Source of the DNA: Arachis hypogaea
Lineage: Eukaryota; Streptophyta; Magnoliopsida; Fabales; Fabaceae
Assembly: GCF_003086295.3 (NCBI RefSeq)
Contig: NC_092051.1
Location: forward strand, 65,597,772 to 65,661,771
Direction of reading: 5' to 3'
DNA length: 64,000 nucleotides
The notes below the pieces were generated by a model, which ran no database searches, was not told the DNA's origin, and saw only the letters and a program-made list of their open reading frames with translations. Below are positions 21,173 through 31,134 of the stretch, piece by piece; the stretch's first letter is position 1, and every line of letters begins with the position of its first letter. The translations under genes and the position numbers were made by a program.

Positions 21173-22049
21173 ATTAAACCCAAGAATCAATTTGACAAAA
21201 AATATGCAAGTGACTTGTGGTGCCCATGATGAATGTAAAAGCAAGGGTCACAACACTTGGCATGGGATGCAAGAGGAAGTAAAGCATGCAATGGCATGAG
21301 AAGAGTAGTCTCAAGCATCCATAATAAAGAGCAAGTCATGTTCAATTAATATCTAATTGGCAAGTATAAACTTTAAGCACACAAATTAGACTCAATGCAT
21401 TTAAGAGAAAGTAAGTGAATGAGGAGGGAGCACCAATTTGAAAAATATATGACTAAAATGAACCAAAATAGTATATGTGCATTTCCTCGAACACGTGGCG
21501 TGCAATAATCAAGCAATGAGCAATTATGAGATACTAAACCAATTCAAAGCCCAAAATGGAACATCAGTCATCACATAAACATCACACAATGGGAAAGATA
21601 AGAAAAAGAATGACAAAAGATCTATTAATGCAAATTAAGCTTAAATTCAACATCCATGGAGAAATAAGGAAAAAGGAAAGGTAAGCAAACAAAAAGCAAG
21701 AAACATCATCATGCAAGTAAAAGGGAAACTAAGTAAAGCAATAAGAAGCATCTAACTAGAGGAAATAATGCAAGAGAAAATAAAGAGGAGAAGTAGAAGA
21801 AGTGAAACCTTGAAAAGTATGAAGGAACAAGGTTGAATCTTCTTTTGTGAAGATGAGAAAGAAAATTGGAGAGGTGTAGTGCCACCAGAAAAAGTTGGTT
21901 GTCGCCGGTGAGTGGCCGGAGACAGTGGTGGTGGGGTAGCGAAGAAGAAGAGGAAAAGGGAGATGATGGAGGGAGAAGGAAAAGAAACTAAGAAAGAAAA
22001 GGGTTTGAGAGGAAGAAAAACAGGGCAAGGCGCGAATTATAAAACTGAC
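21173..22049 (-). other. Non-coding stretch upstream of ORF2 (E)
   Basis: AT-rich and, on the plus strand, purine-rich sequence (AAGAAAAAGG phrases near 21600-22020). No supported gene; the open frames at 21756-22055 and 21912-22217 have no family support. Confidence 0.5.
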
Positions 22050-22570
22050 TCGCACAACCGGTGCGCGCGCGCAAGGTGCGCTGGCGCGTCAGTGAGGATG
22101 CTAGCAGGGGACGAGTGGGCATCAGTGGCGCACGCGCGAGGGGAGTTGTGCCTCAGGCACAGAAGTGGCACAAAGTTGGCTCAAGTCTCTGGTTTTTGTA
22201 CCAGAGTGAATCAGTGAGGTAGGTGCGCGGACGTGCACCTTGCGCAGACGCGTGCTTAAGGTATTCCGCAACTGGCGCGAACGCGCACAACGCGCGGACG
22301 CATCAGTTTTGGCACAAGGTTGGCCCAATTGTGGCACAACTCTCTGGGTTTTGTACCAGAGAGTCCACATATCTCCATCGGCGCGCGTGCGCACCGTGCG
22401 CTGGCGCGTCGATGGTTGAATTGCAAGGGTGCCCGTAGGCGGCATGTACGCGAACGCGTCGGTGCCTGGCGCGAGTTGGGCATGAAGTGGGCATGACTCT
22501 TGGGTTTGTGGCCCTAGAGTGGAATTTCGCTACCGGCGCGTGCGCACTGTGCGCTGGCGCGTTGGTGCCT
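22050..22570 (-). repeat. GCGC palindrome array in about 160-bp units (E internal)
   Basis: Three higher-order copies, each with a GGCACAA...CTCTGGGTTTTGTACCAGAG-like segment (near 22166, 22333 and 22490) followed by GGCGCGTGCGCAC and TGCGCTGGCGCGTC units. The palindromic words match those in E's LTRs. Many overlapping open frames here are artefacts of the repeat. Confidence 0.75.
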
Positions 22571-22756
22571 TTTTTCAATGAAAAATTTTTGTTTTCTTTA
22601 TCTTTTTCAGATCCTATCTACATGAACATTCTACCTATCCAACAAAATCAACCAAGCTATCATTCCTATGCACTCAATCAATCATCAAAAGATCACAAAA
22701 TTCACAAGAAACTAAAGATACGAACAAGATGGTATAAATAAGGAAGATCTTACCAT

Positions 22757-22807
22757 GGTGGGGTGCCTCCCACCAAGCACTTTTCTTTAACGTCCTTAAG
22801 TTAGACG
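22757..22807 (-). promoter_or_regulatory. Post-stop hairpin module (E)
   Basis: On the minus strand a first hairpin CGTC...GACG (22807-22791) precedes TTAAAGAAAAGTGCTT and the second hairpin GGTGGG-AGGCAC-CCCACC (22774-22757). The module starts 10 bases after the integrase stop codon. Confidence 0.7.
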
Positions 22808-22816
22808 GTCCTTTTC

Positions 22817-24013
22817 TTAAGCTTCCTCTCTCCTTGGTGCATCCTCCAATATGTACACCTCTAGCTCTCTTGGGGGCTTGCAACCATGATATTTCTTCAC
22901 TCTATGTCCATTCACATTGAAAGTTGCTTCACACTTGGGATCAAACAATTCCACCACTCCGTAGGGCTTCATCTCCTTTACCTTGAAAGGTCCTTCCCAT
23001 CTAGAACGGAGCTTGCCAGGCATAAATCGGAGCCTTGAGTTGTAGAGGAGGACCTCATCACCTTCTTGAAAGTCCTTCTTCTGGATGTGATGGTCATGAA
23101 ATGCCTTAGTCATTTCCTTGTAAATTCGGACATTCTCATATGACTCGTTCCTCAAACACTCAAGCTTTTCTAGTTGTAACTTCCTAGCTTCACCCGCCTT
23201 GGCTAAATCCATTTTGCACTGCTTTACTGCCCAATACGCTCGATGCTCGATCTCTACCGGAAGGTGGCACGCCTTACCGTAGACGATCCGGAAAGGACTC
23301 ATCCCTATCGGAGTCTTGTAGGCTGTTCTATACATCCATAATGCATCTCCTAACTGGAGGCTCCAATCCATTCTTTGTGGATTGACCACTTTCTCCAAGA
23401 TTCTCTTGATTTCCCGGTTGGACACTTCTGCTTGTCCATTTGTTTGCGGATGATAAGCAGTAGCAACCTTATACGACACTCCATAGCGCTTGAGCAATGC
23501 TTCTACCTTCCTGTTACAAAAGTGGGATCCTTGGTCGCTCACGATTGCTCGTGGCGACCCATAACGGCATACAATGTGATTTCTAATGAAAGAAACAACG
23601 GCATTGGCATCGTCAAAGTGGGTAGGTACGGCCTCTACCCACTTTGACACGTAGTCAACCGCTAACAGAATATACAGATACCCACTAGAGTTTGGAAATG
23701 GTCCCATAAAGTCAATGCCCCATACATCAAATATCTCACAGAACAACATAGGTTGCTGAGGCATTTCATCCCTTTGGGATGCGTTTTCTGACTTCTGACA
23801 CTGATGGCAAGACTCACATAACCGGTTAGCATCCTTGAATAAGGTTGGCCACCAGAATCCACAATCCAACACTTTTTTAGCGGTCCTTTGTGGGCCGAAG
23901 TGGCCACCACATTCGGACGAATGACAAGCTTCAAGAATTGGTTGGAATTCAGACTCCAGGACACATCTTCGAATTACTTGGTCTATGCCCCTCTTCCACA
24001 AGTGAGGGTCATC
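22817..24013 (-). CDS. pol: Integrase of element E
   Basis: Open from 24001 to 22817 (394 residues), separated from RNase H only by an in-frame TAG at 24016-24014. The N-terminal zinc-binding domain has His27, His34, Cys65 and Cys68. The catalytic core shows Asp97 (WGIDFMGPF), Asp156 (IVSDQGSHF) and Glu192 ([10 protein letters not shown]), with exactly 35 residues between the last two: the DD35E triad that joins element DNA to the target. The C-terminus has a GPF-type motif ([11 protein letters not shown]) and no chromodomain. All key residues are present and the domain is uninterrupted, so this part could still be functional if expressed. It is normally cut from the Gag-Pol polyprotein and acts in the nucleus. 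Confidence 0.9.
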   Translation of the reverse strand, partial: DDPHLWKRGIDQVIRRCVLESEFQPILEACHSSECGGHFGPQRTAKKVLDCGFWWPTLFKDANRLCESCHQCQKSENASQRDEMPQQPMLFCEIFDVWGIDFMGPFPNSSGYLYILLAVDYVSKWVEAVPTHFDDANAVVSFIRNHIVCRYGSPRAIVSDQGSHFCNRKVEALLKRYGVSYKVATAYHPQTNGQAEVSNREIKRILEKVVNPQRMDWSLQLGDALWMYRTAYKTPIGMSPFRIVYGKACHLPVEIEHRAYWAVKQCKMDLAKAGEARKLQLEKLECLRNESYENVRIYKEMTKAFHDHHIQKKDFQEGDEVLLYNSRLRFMPGKLRSRWEGPFKVKEMKPYGVVELFDPKCEATFNVNGHRVKKYHGCKPPRELEVYILEDAPRREEA

Positions 24014-24568
24014 CTAAATATAGTATTTGGAATCACTCTTCAACTTGTCCCTTTGGTTTTTCGAAAAGTTGGGAGGGAAGATTCTTACAACCAAGTAGTT
24101 CGCCATTGGGGCAAACCAAGGATAGCTATCCGATACAGCATGCAAACTATCCAATGGGAATGAGTCATTGATCAGAAATGGATCAATTTTTAAATTCTCA
24201 ATGCGGCTTAAATGATCCGCAACCAGGTTTTGAGATCCACTCCGGTCCCTAATCTCAATGTCAAATTCTTGCAAAAGCAAGATCCAACGTATGAGTCTAG
24301 GCTTTGACTCATTCTTTGTCAATAAGTACTTTAAAGCGGCATGATCCGTGTATACCACTATCTTTGAACCTAGCAAATAAGATCTGAATTTATCTAAAGC
24401 ATGAACAATAGCTAGGAGTTCTTTTTCAGTAGTGGTATAGTTGGATTGTGCCGCATCTAGTGTCTTAGAAGAGTAAGCAATGACATAAGGGAGTTTACCA
24501 TCGCGCTTTGCAAGCGAGGCACCCACAGCATGGTTTGACGCATCGTACATTATCTCAAATGGCAACAT
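24014..24568 (-). pseudogene. pol: RNase H of element E
   Basis: Open frame of 184 residues in the same phase as RT and integrase, bounded by in-frame TAG codons at both ends. It shows the four acidic active-site residues: Asp9 (YDASNHAVGA), Glu50 (TTTEKELLAIVHAL), Asp75 (VVYTDHAALKYLL) and Asp118 (NLVADHLSRIE). RNase H removes the RNA strand during reverse transcription. The domain itself is complete. The stop between RT and this domain fits a single G to A change in a Trp codon. Confidence 0.85.
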
Positions 24569-25621
24569 CTAGTTGAGGCCTCGCACAATTGGTGCCGTGG
24601 TAAGAACTCTCCTTAGCTCTTCAAAAGCTTTTACACATTCACCATCAAACTCAAAATCCACATCTTTTTGGAGTAGGCGCGACAATAGCAAAGCAATCTT
24701 GCTGAAGTCCTTGATAAAGCGCCTATAAAATCGTGCATGTCCCAAAAACGAGCGGACCTCCCTCACGGATGAGGGGTGAGGCAAAGTGGTGATAACATCG
24801 ACCTTGGCCAGGTCTACAGAAATGCCTTCAGGAGATACTACGTGTCCTAACACTATACCTTGTTGTACCAAAAAGTGACATTTTTCAAAATTTAAGACAA
24901 GATTAGTGTCAACACATCTAGCTAGGACCTTGGCCAAGCTCTCTAAACAAAAATCGAATGAAGTACCATAAACGCTAAAGTCGTCCATAAAGACTTCCAG
25001 GCAATTCTCCATTAGATCGGAGAAGACACTCGTCATGCACCGCTGAAAAGTAGCGGGTGCGTTACATAGTCCAAATGGCATCCTTTTATAGGCAAAGGTG
25101 CCAAACAGACAAGTAAACGTGGTCTTCACCTGATCTTCAGGAGCAATATGTATCTAGAAGTAGCCAGTAAATCCATCAAGAAAGCAGTAGTGAGATTTAC
25201 CTGCCAAGTGGTCTAGCATCTGATCGATGAAGGGTAAGGGGTAATGGTCCTTCCGTGTGGCGTTGTTTAGTCTTCTGTAGTCAATACATACTCGCCACAC
25301 ATTTTGTACTCTTTTAGTGACCATTTCACCGTCGTCCTTCTCGACCGTTGTGATGCCCGACTTCTTGGGGACAACTTGAACCGGGCTCACCCACTCACTG
25401 TCGGAAATTGGGTATATGATATCCGCATCCAGTAATCGGGTGACCTCTTTCTTCACTACATCGAGGATGGTTGGGTTGAGCCTCCTTTGCGGTTGCCTAA
25501 CTGACTTAGCTCCATCTTGGAGAAATATCCTATGCATGCACTTGCGGGGGTCAATTCCCACAATATCCGCTTCCATCCTATTACTTTCTTGTACTTTCTG
25601 AGAACATCTAGGAGCTTTCAC
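24569..25621 (-). pseudogene. pol: Reverse transcriptase of element E
   Basis: Two open pieces in one phase (25621-25154 and 25129-24569) separated by an in-frame TAG at 25156-25154. The first has the RT entry motifs WRVCIDYRRLN and DHYPLPFIDQMLDHLAG, the second MPFGLCNAPATFQRCM and the catalytic FMDDFSVYG (Asp49 and Asp50 of that piece, near 24985-24980), then ISVDLAKVDVI and FLGHARFYRRFIKDFSKIA. The FMDD form is typical of the Athila branch. Apart from the stop the domain appears full length. The TAG lies in the place of a Gln codon, which a C to T change explains. Confidence 0.88.
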
Positions 25622-26344
25622 TCTTCTTCACTTGAGAGCTCACTAGCAATAATGATCGAAAACCTTTGGTTATCCTCTAAGAAAGCATACTTCAAATGAG
25701 ATGGAATGGGCTTCAATTCACTTTTTATCTCAAGTTGAGGTTTCTTTTCATCAATCTCATGGGATTCATTCTCGACAACTTCTTCATGTTCATCTTCTTG
25801 GTCATCCGTCTCCTCAATAATGGGGTAGCACAACTTGTCATGGTCTTCTTCTTGCACTTCCGCTACCACTTCATCAATCACATCACATCGGAGTACAGAA
25901 TGTTCTTCGGGAGGATGTTTCATGGCATCCTCTAAATTGAACTTGATAGTCTTGTCTCCAACCCCAAAGGAATATATACCGGTGAAGGCATCTAACTTGA
26001 ATTTGGAGGTTTTGAGGAAGGGTCTACCAAGTAGAACGGAGGAGGAATTTTTATTTTCTGTTGGAGGCATTTCAAGGATGTAAAAGTCAACCAGAAAAAC
26101 CAAATCCTTAATTGCCATGAGTACATCTTCCGCTATCCCCATCACTGCGATCACACTCTTATCGGCTAAGGCAAACCTCGCCGCCGACTTCTTTAATGGA
26201 GCTAAATTCAACCGCACATAGATAGAAAGTGGCATGATGCTTACACAAGCTCCTAAGTCACACATACAATCATGAAAAGTGTATCCACCAGTACAACAAG
26301 ACACTAAGCACGGTCCAGGGTCACCACATTTTCTTGGAATAGGT
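25618..26344 (-). pseudogene. pol: Protease and acidic linker of element E
   Basis: Open for about 240 codons downstream of element G; the frame continues from gag across G's target site TCCAT. The aspartic protease core shows CDLGACVSIMPLS with the catalytic Asp near 26257, then the flap-like region VIAVMGIAEDVLMAIKDLVF and SVLLGRPFLKTSKFKLD. The canonical D-S/T-G is D-L-G, as in other Athila-type elements. After it comes an acidic linker (EETDDQEDEHEEVVENE) and IPSHLKYAFLEDN, the usual entry to RT. The frame ends with a TAA/TAG-type stop near 25618 just before RT, so Gag-Pol is broken here. Confidence 0.8.
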
Positions 26345-26349
26345 TCCAT

Positions 26350-27848
26350 TGGTATGCAAAATTGTTACTCAGATTGTGAATTATTATTCGAAATTGATTC
26401 CCTGGCGATGGCACCAAAAATGGATGCACAGAACCATGGTCTAAACATATCTTCACAACTTCGCATAACTAACCAGCAAGTGCACTGGGTCGTCCAAGTA
26501 ATAAACCTTACATGAGTAAGGGTCGATCCCACGGAGATTGTTGGTATGAAGCAAGCTATGGTCACCTTGTAAATCTCAGTCAGACGGATATAAAATAGTT
26601 ATGGAGTTTTCGAAATTAATACTAAAATAAGGATAGAAATACTTATGTAAATCATTGGTGAGAATTTCAGATAAGCTTATGGAGATGCATTCATTCCTCT
26701 GAACCCCTACTCTCCTGCTGTCTTCATCCAATCAGTCTTACTTCTTTCTATGGCTGGCTTTGTGTAAGGATGTCACCGATGCCAATGGCTACTTTCAATC
26801 CTCTCGGGAAAATGGTCCAAATGCTCTGTCACAGCACGGCTAATCGTCTGGAGGCATCACCCTTGTCGTTGGTTGCATCCTATTCCTCTCTGTGAAAATG
26901 GTCCGATGCGCTGTCACTGCATGGCTAATCATCTTGGAGGTTCTCGATCATACTGGAATAGAATTTACTATCCTTTTGCGTCTGTCACTACGCCCAGCAC
27001 TCGCGAGTTTGGAGTTCGTCACAGTCATTCAATCCCAGAGTCCTACTCGGAATACCACGGACAAGGTTTAGACTTTCCTGACTCTCATGAATGCCGCCAT
27101 CAATCTAGCTTATACCACGAAGATTCTGATTAAGAGATCTAAGAGATACTCATTCAATCTAATGTAGAACGGAAGTGGTTGTCAGGCACGTATTCATAGG
27201 GAATGATGATGATTGTCACGTTCATCACATTCAGGTTGAAGTGCGAATGAATATCTTAGAAACTGAATAAGTTGAACTGAATAGAAAACAGTAGTACTTT
27301 GCATTAATCCTTGAGGAACAGCAGAGCTCCACACCTTAATCTATGGAGTGCAGAAACTCTACCATTGAAAATACATAAGTGATAATGGAGTTCATTGGTC
27401 TCGGCCCCAGAGGGGAACCGGAGTAACCAAGACTGCGAATACAATGATAAAAAGTTCTATTTATAATAAACTAGTCACTAGGGTTTACAGAAGTAAGTAA
27501 TTGATGCATAAATCCATTTTCGGGGCCCACTTGGTGTGTGCTTGGACTGAGCTTGAAGTCTACACGTGGAGAGGTCATTCTTGGAGTTGAACGCCAGCTT
27601 TTGTGCCAGTTTGGGCGTTGAACTCCACTTTGCAACTTGTTTCTGGCGCTGGACGCCAGAATTGGGCAGAGAGCTGGCGTTGAACGCCAGTTTGCGTCAT
27701 CTAAACTTGGGAAAAGTATAGACTATTATATATTGCTGGAAAGCTCTGGATGTCTACCTTCCAATGCAATTGGAAGCACGCCATTTTCAGTTCTGTAGCT
27801 CCAGAAAATCCATTTTGAGTGCAGGGAGGTCAGAATCCAACAGCATCA
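26350..27848 (-). repeat. 3' LTR of element G, with internal-side deletion
   Basis: The LTR starts TGGTATGCAAAATTG. Compared with the 5' LTR (35366-37081) it stops at CCAACAGCATCA and lacks about 215 bp up to CCGCTCATCA, passing straight into the PPT. The shared ATCA at both edges indicates a microhomology deletion. A PBS relic TCCCTGGCGATGGCACCA lies at 26399-26416 and an about 110-bp internal duplication at 26790-26945. TATA-like TATTATATAT (plus strand) is at 27724-27733. Confidence 0.85.
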
Positions 27849-27886
27849 CAACACCAAACTTAAATTGTTGCTTGTCCCCAAGCAAC
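27849..27886 (-). promoter_or_regulatory. PPT-like tract and RGGA hairpin at 3' end of G
   Basis: On the minus strand GTTGCTTG-GGGA-CAAGCAAC (27886-27867, 8-bp stem) is followed by AATTTAAGTTTGGTGTTG. It is identical to the module at the 3' end of D. Confidence 0.75.
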
Positions 27887-28959
27887 TGAAAATCAAATAG
27901 GATAAAAAGAAGAGAATATACTATAAATTCCAAACTATCAATGAAACATAGCTCCAATCAAATGAGCGGGACTTATAGCTTTTTGCCTCTTGAATAGTTC
28001 TGGCATCTCACTTTATTCATTGAGGTTCAGAATGATTGGCATCTATAGTTACTCAGAGTTCAGATAGTGTTATTGATTCTCCTAGTTTAGTATGATGATT
28101 CTTGAACACAGCTATTTTATGAGTCTTGGCCATGGCCCTAAGCACTTTGTTTTTCAGTATTACCACCGGATACATAAATGCCACAGACACATAATTGGGT
28201 GAACCTTTTCAGATTGTGACTCATCTTTGCTAAAGTCCCCAATTAGAGGTGTCCAGATTTCTTAAGCACACTCTTTTTTTTTTTTTTGCTTTGGACCTTG
28301 ACTTTAACCGCTCAGTCTCAAGTTTTCACTTGACACCTACACGCCACAAGCACATGGTTAGGGACAGCTTGGTTAAGCCACTTAGACCAGGATTTTATTC
28401 CTGTAGGCCCTCCTATCCACTGATGCTCAAAGCCTTGGGATCCTCTTTATTTACCCTTGCCTTTTGGTTTTAAGGGTTATTGGCTTTTTTTCTGCTTGCT
28501 TTTTCTTTCTATTTTTTTTCGCTTATTTTTTTTTCTGCAAGCTTTGTTCTTTACTGCTTTTTCTTGCTTCAAGAATCATTTTTATGATTTTTTAGATTAT
28601 CAAATAACATGTTTCCTAGTCATCATTCTTTCAAGAGCCAACATATTTAACATTCTTAAACAACAACTTCAAAAGACATATGCACTGTTCAAGCATACAT
28701 TCAGAAAACAAGAAGCATTGTCACCACATCAATATAATTAAACTAAGTTCAAGGATAAATTCAAAACTCATGTACTTCTTGTTCTTTTGAATTAAAATAT
28801 TTTTCATTTAAGAGAGGTGATGGATTCATAGGACATTCATAACTTTAAGACAAAGTTACTAACTACTAATGATCATGTAATGAAGACACAAACATAGATA
28901 AGCACTTAACATAGAGAAAACGAAAAACAGAAGAAAAAAGAACAAGGAATGAATCCACC
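27887..28959 (-). other. Spacer between ORF2 and PPT (G)
   Basis: 1.07 kb of non-coding sequence equivalent to 55417-56467 of D. It includes a T-run at 28263-28277. Open frames at 28249-28741 are incidental. Confidence 0.55.
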
Positions 28960-30107
28960 TTAGTGATGGTGGCGTTTCCTTCTTGAGGAACCAATGATGT
29001 CCTTAAGCTCTTCTATGTCTCTTCCTTGTCTTTGTTGCTCCTCCCTCATTGCTTTTTGATCTTCTCTAATTTCATGAAGGATGATGGAGTGATCTTGATG
29101 TTCCACCCTTAATTGTCCCATGTTGGAACTTAATTCTTCTAGGGAGGTGTTGATTTGCTCCCAATAGTTTTGTGGAGGAAAATGCATATGAGGCATCTCT
29201 GGGATCTCATGGTGATGAGCTTCCTGTGCCTCTTGAGCTCCATGAATGGGCTCTCTTGCTTGCTCCATCTTTTTCTTAGTGATGGGCTTCTCTTCCTCAA
29301 TGTGAATGTCTCCTTCTATGGAAGCTCCAGCTGAGTAACCTAGATGGCAAATAAGATGAGGAAAAGCTAGCCTTGCCCCAGGAGAGGGCTTTTCAGCTAT
29401 TTTGTAGAGTTCAAGGGGATGACTTCATGAACCTCTACTTCTTCTCCAATCATGATGATATGGATCATGATGGCCCGATCCACAGTAACTTCAACTCGGT
29501 TGCTAGTGGGAATGATGGAGCGTTGGATGAACTCCAACAATCCTCTAGCTACAGGCTTGAGGTCCAATTTTCTTAGTTGAACCGGCTTGCCTTTGGAGTC
29601 AATCTTCCATTGAGCTCCTTCCACACATATATCCATGAGGACTTGGTCCAACCTTTGATTAAAGTTGACCCTTCTAGTGTAGGGGCGTTCATCTCCTTGC
29701 ATCATAGGCAAGTTAAACGCCAACCTCACATTTTCCAGAATAAAATCCAAGTATTTCCCCCGAACCATTGTAACATAGTTCTTTGGATCCGGGTTCTTAC
29801 TTTGATCATGGTTCTTGGTGATCCATGCATTGGCATAGAACTCTTGAACCATTAGGATGCCGACTTGTTGTATGGGATTTGTTAGAACTTCCCAACCTCT
29901 TCCTTGAATTTCATGTTGGATCTCCGGATACTCATTTCTTTTGAGTTTGAAAGGAACCTCGGAGATCACCTTCTTCTTGGCCACAACATCATAGAAGTGG
30001 TCTTCATGAGCTTTGGAGATGAATCTTTCCATCTCCCATGACTCGGAGGTGGAAGTTTTTGTCTTCCCTTTCCCTTTTCTAGAGGATTCTCCGGTCTTGG
30101 GTGCCAT
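28960..30107 (-). pseudogene. ORF2 of element G (envelope-position ORF)
   Basis: Starts at ATG 30107 (MAPKTGESSRKGKGK). The frame is open to about 29400 and continues after a one-base loss (GGGG where H has GGGAG) as the piece 29268-28960. The N-terminus is basic. The middle has GRGWEVLTNPIQQVGILMVQ, EFYANAW, then VRLAFNLPMMQGDERPYTRR and IPTSNRVEVTVDRAIMIHII, matching the region shared with ORF2 of E. The C-terminus is a predicted coiled coil (INTSLEELSSNMGQLRVEHQ, LHEIREDQKAMREEQQRQ) with a basic end SSRRKRHHH. It resembles the plant transposon protein domain; no membrane segment. Possible nucleic-acid binding or particle role is inference only. Confidence 0.7.
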
Positions 30108-30143
30108 CAATGGTAATGGAAAAACAAAAAGCTTATGCTTTTA

Positions 30144-30180
30144 CCACACCAAACTTAGAATATTGCTCGCCCTCGAGCAA
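30144..30180 (-). promoter_or_regulatory. Internal RGGA-type hairpin and AAGTTTGGTGTGG tract (G)
   Basis: On the minus strand TTGCTCG-AGGG-CGAGCAA (30180-30163) is followed by TATTCTAAGTTTGGTGTGG, 36 bases before the ORF2 ATG. D has the AGGA-loop version at 54290-54309. Confidence 0.7.
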
Positions 30181-30634
30181 GAATATAAAGAATTAGATGA
30201 AGAAGAAGAAGAAAAGATGGAGAAGAGGGAGGAGGTGTGTTTCGGCCAAGAAGAGAAGAGAGGGTTGTATTGTGTGAAAATGAGGAAGAATGGAAGGCTT
30301 TATATAGGGAAGGGAGGGGGGTTAAGGTTCGGCCATATGGGTAGGTTTGGGTGGGAAATTGATTTGAATTTTGAAGGTAGGTGGAGTTTATTGGGTAGGT
30401 TTATGGGGAAGAGTGGGTGGATGTGAGTGGTGAAGGGTTAATAGGGAAGAGAGATGGAGGTGATAGGTGAAGGGTTTTGGGGAAGAGTGTTTATTGGGAA
30501 TAGAGGATGATTGAGAAGAGAGAAGAGAGTGAGTGGAGGTAGGTGGGGATCCTGTGGGGTCCACAGATCCTGAGATGATCCTGTGGGGTCCACAGATCTT
30601 GAGGTGATCCTGTGGGGTCCACAGATCCTGAGGT
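30181..30634 (-). repeat. Purine-rich stretch ending in a 29-bp triplicate (G)
   Basis: 30181-30547 is purine-rich on the plus strand (a pyrimidine tract in the element's sense) and non-coding. At 30548-30576, 30577-30605 and 30606-30634 a 29-bp unit containing CTGTGGGGTCCACAG is present three times. H and D carry it once, so it expanded in G. Confidence 0.75.
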
Positions 30635-30684
30635 GTTCAAGGATTTACAACATTGCACCAAATTAGGCATGTAAAATGCCCTTG

Positions 30685-30945
30685 CACACAAGTCTGGGCG
30701 TTCAACGCCAGGTTGGTGCCCATTTTGGGCGTTCAACGCCCATTTGTTGCCCATTTCTGGCGTTGAACGCTAGAACCATGCTTGTTCTGGGCGTTCAGCG
30801 CCAGCTCCTCTCCAGGGTGCAATTATGGCGTTCAGCGCCCAGATGATGCCCATTTTCGGCGTTCAGTGCACAGATACTGCCCATTTTGGGCGTTCAGCGC
30901 CAGAACCATGCTCTGTTCTGGCGTTGAACGCCAGGCGGGTGCTTC
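30685..30945 (-). repeat. GGCGTT...AACGCC palindrome array (G internal)
   Basis: About ten units such as GGGCGTTCAACGCC, CTGGCGTTGAACGC and GGGCGTTCAGCGCCAG. The equivalent arrays are 53728-53925 in D and 61394-61655 in H. No gene. Confidence 0.8.
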
Positions 30946-31068
30946 CTCCAGGGTGTGATTTTTCTTCTGCTGTTTTTGATTCTGTTTCTAAATTTTTCGT
31001 TCATTTTGTGATTCCACATGATCATGAACCTAAGAAAATATGAAAAAAATAAAATTAGATAAATAAAC

Positions 31069-31116
31069 ATTGGGTTGCCTCCCAACAAGCGCTTCTTTAA
31101 TGTCAATAGCTTGACA
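31069..31116 (-). promoter_or_regulatory. Post-stop hairpin module (G)
   Basis: On the minus strand TGTCAA-GCTA-TTGACA (31116-31101, 6-bp stem) then CATTAAAGAAGCGC and GTTGGG-AGGCAA-CCCAAT (31086-31069). The module begins 18 bases after the gag-protease stop. Confidence 0.75.
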
Positions 31117-31134
31117 GTGGGCTCTCATAGAGCC

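Noticed and set aside
21912..22578. Several overlapping Arg/Ala-rich open frames on both strands
   Set aside because: They come from the GC-rich palindrome array, which is free of stops by composition.
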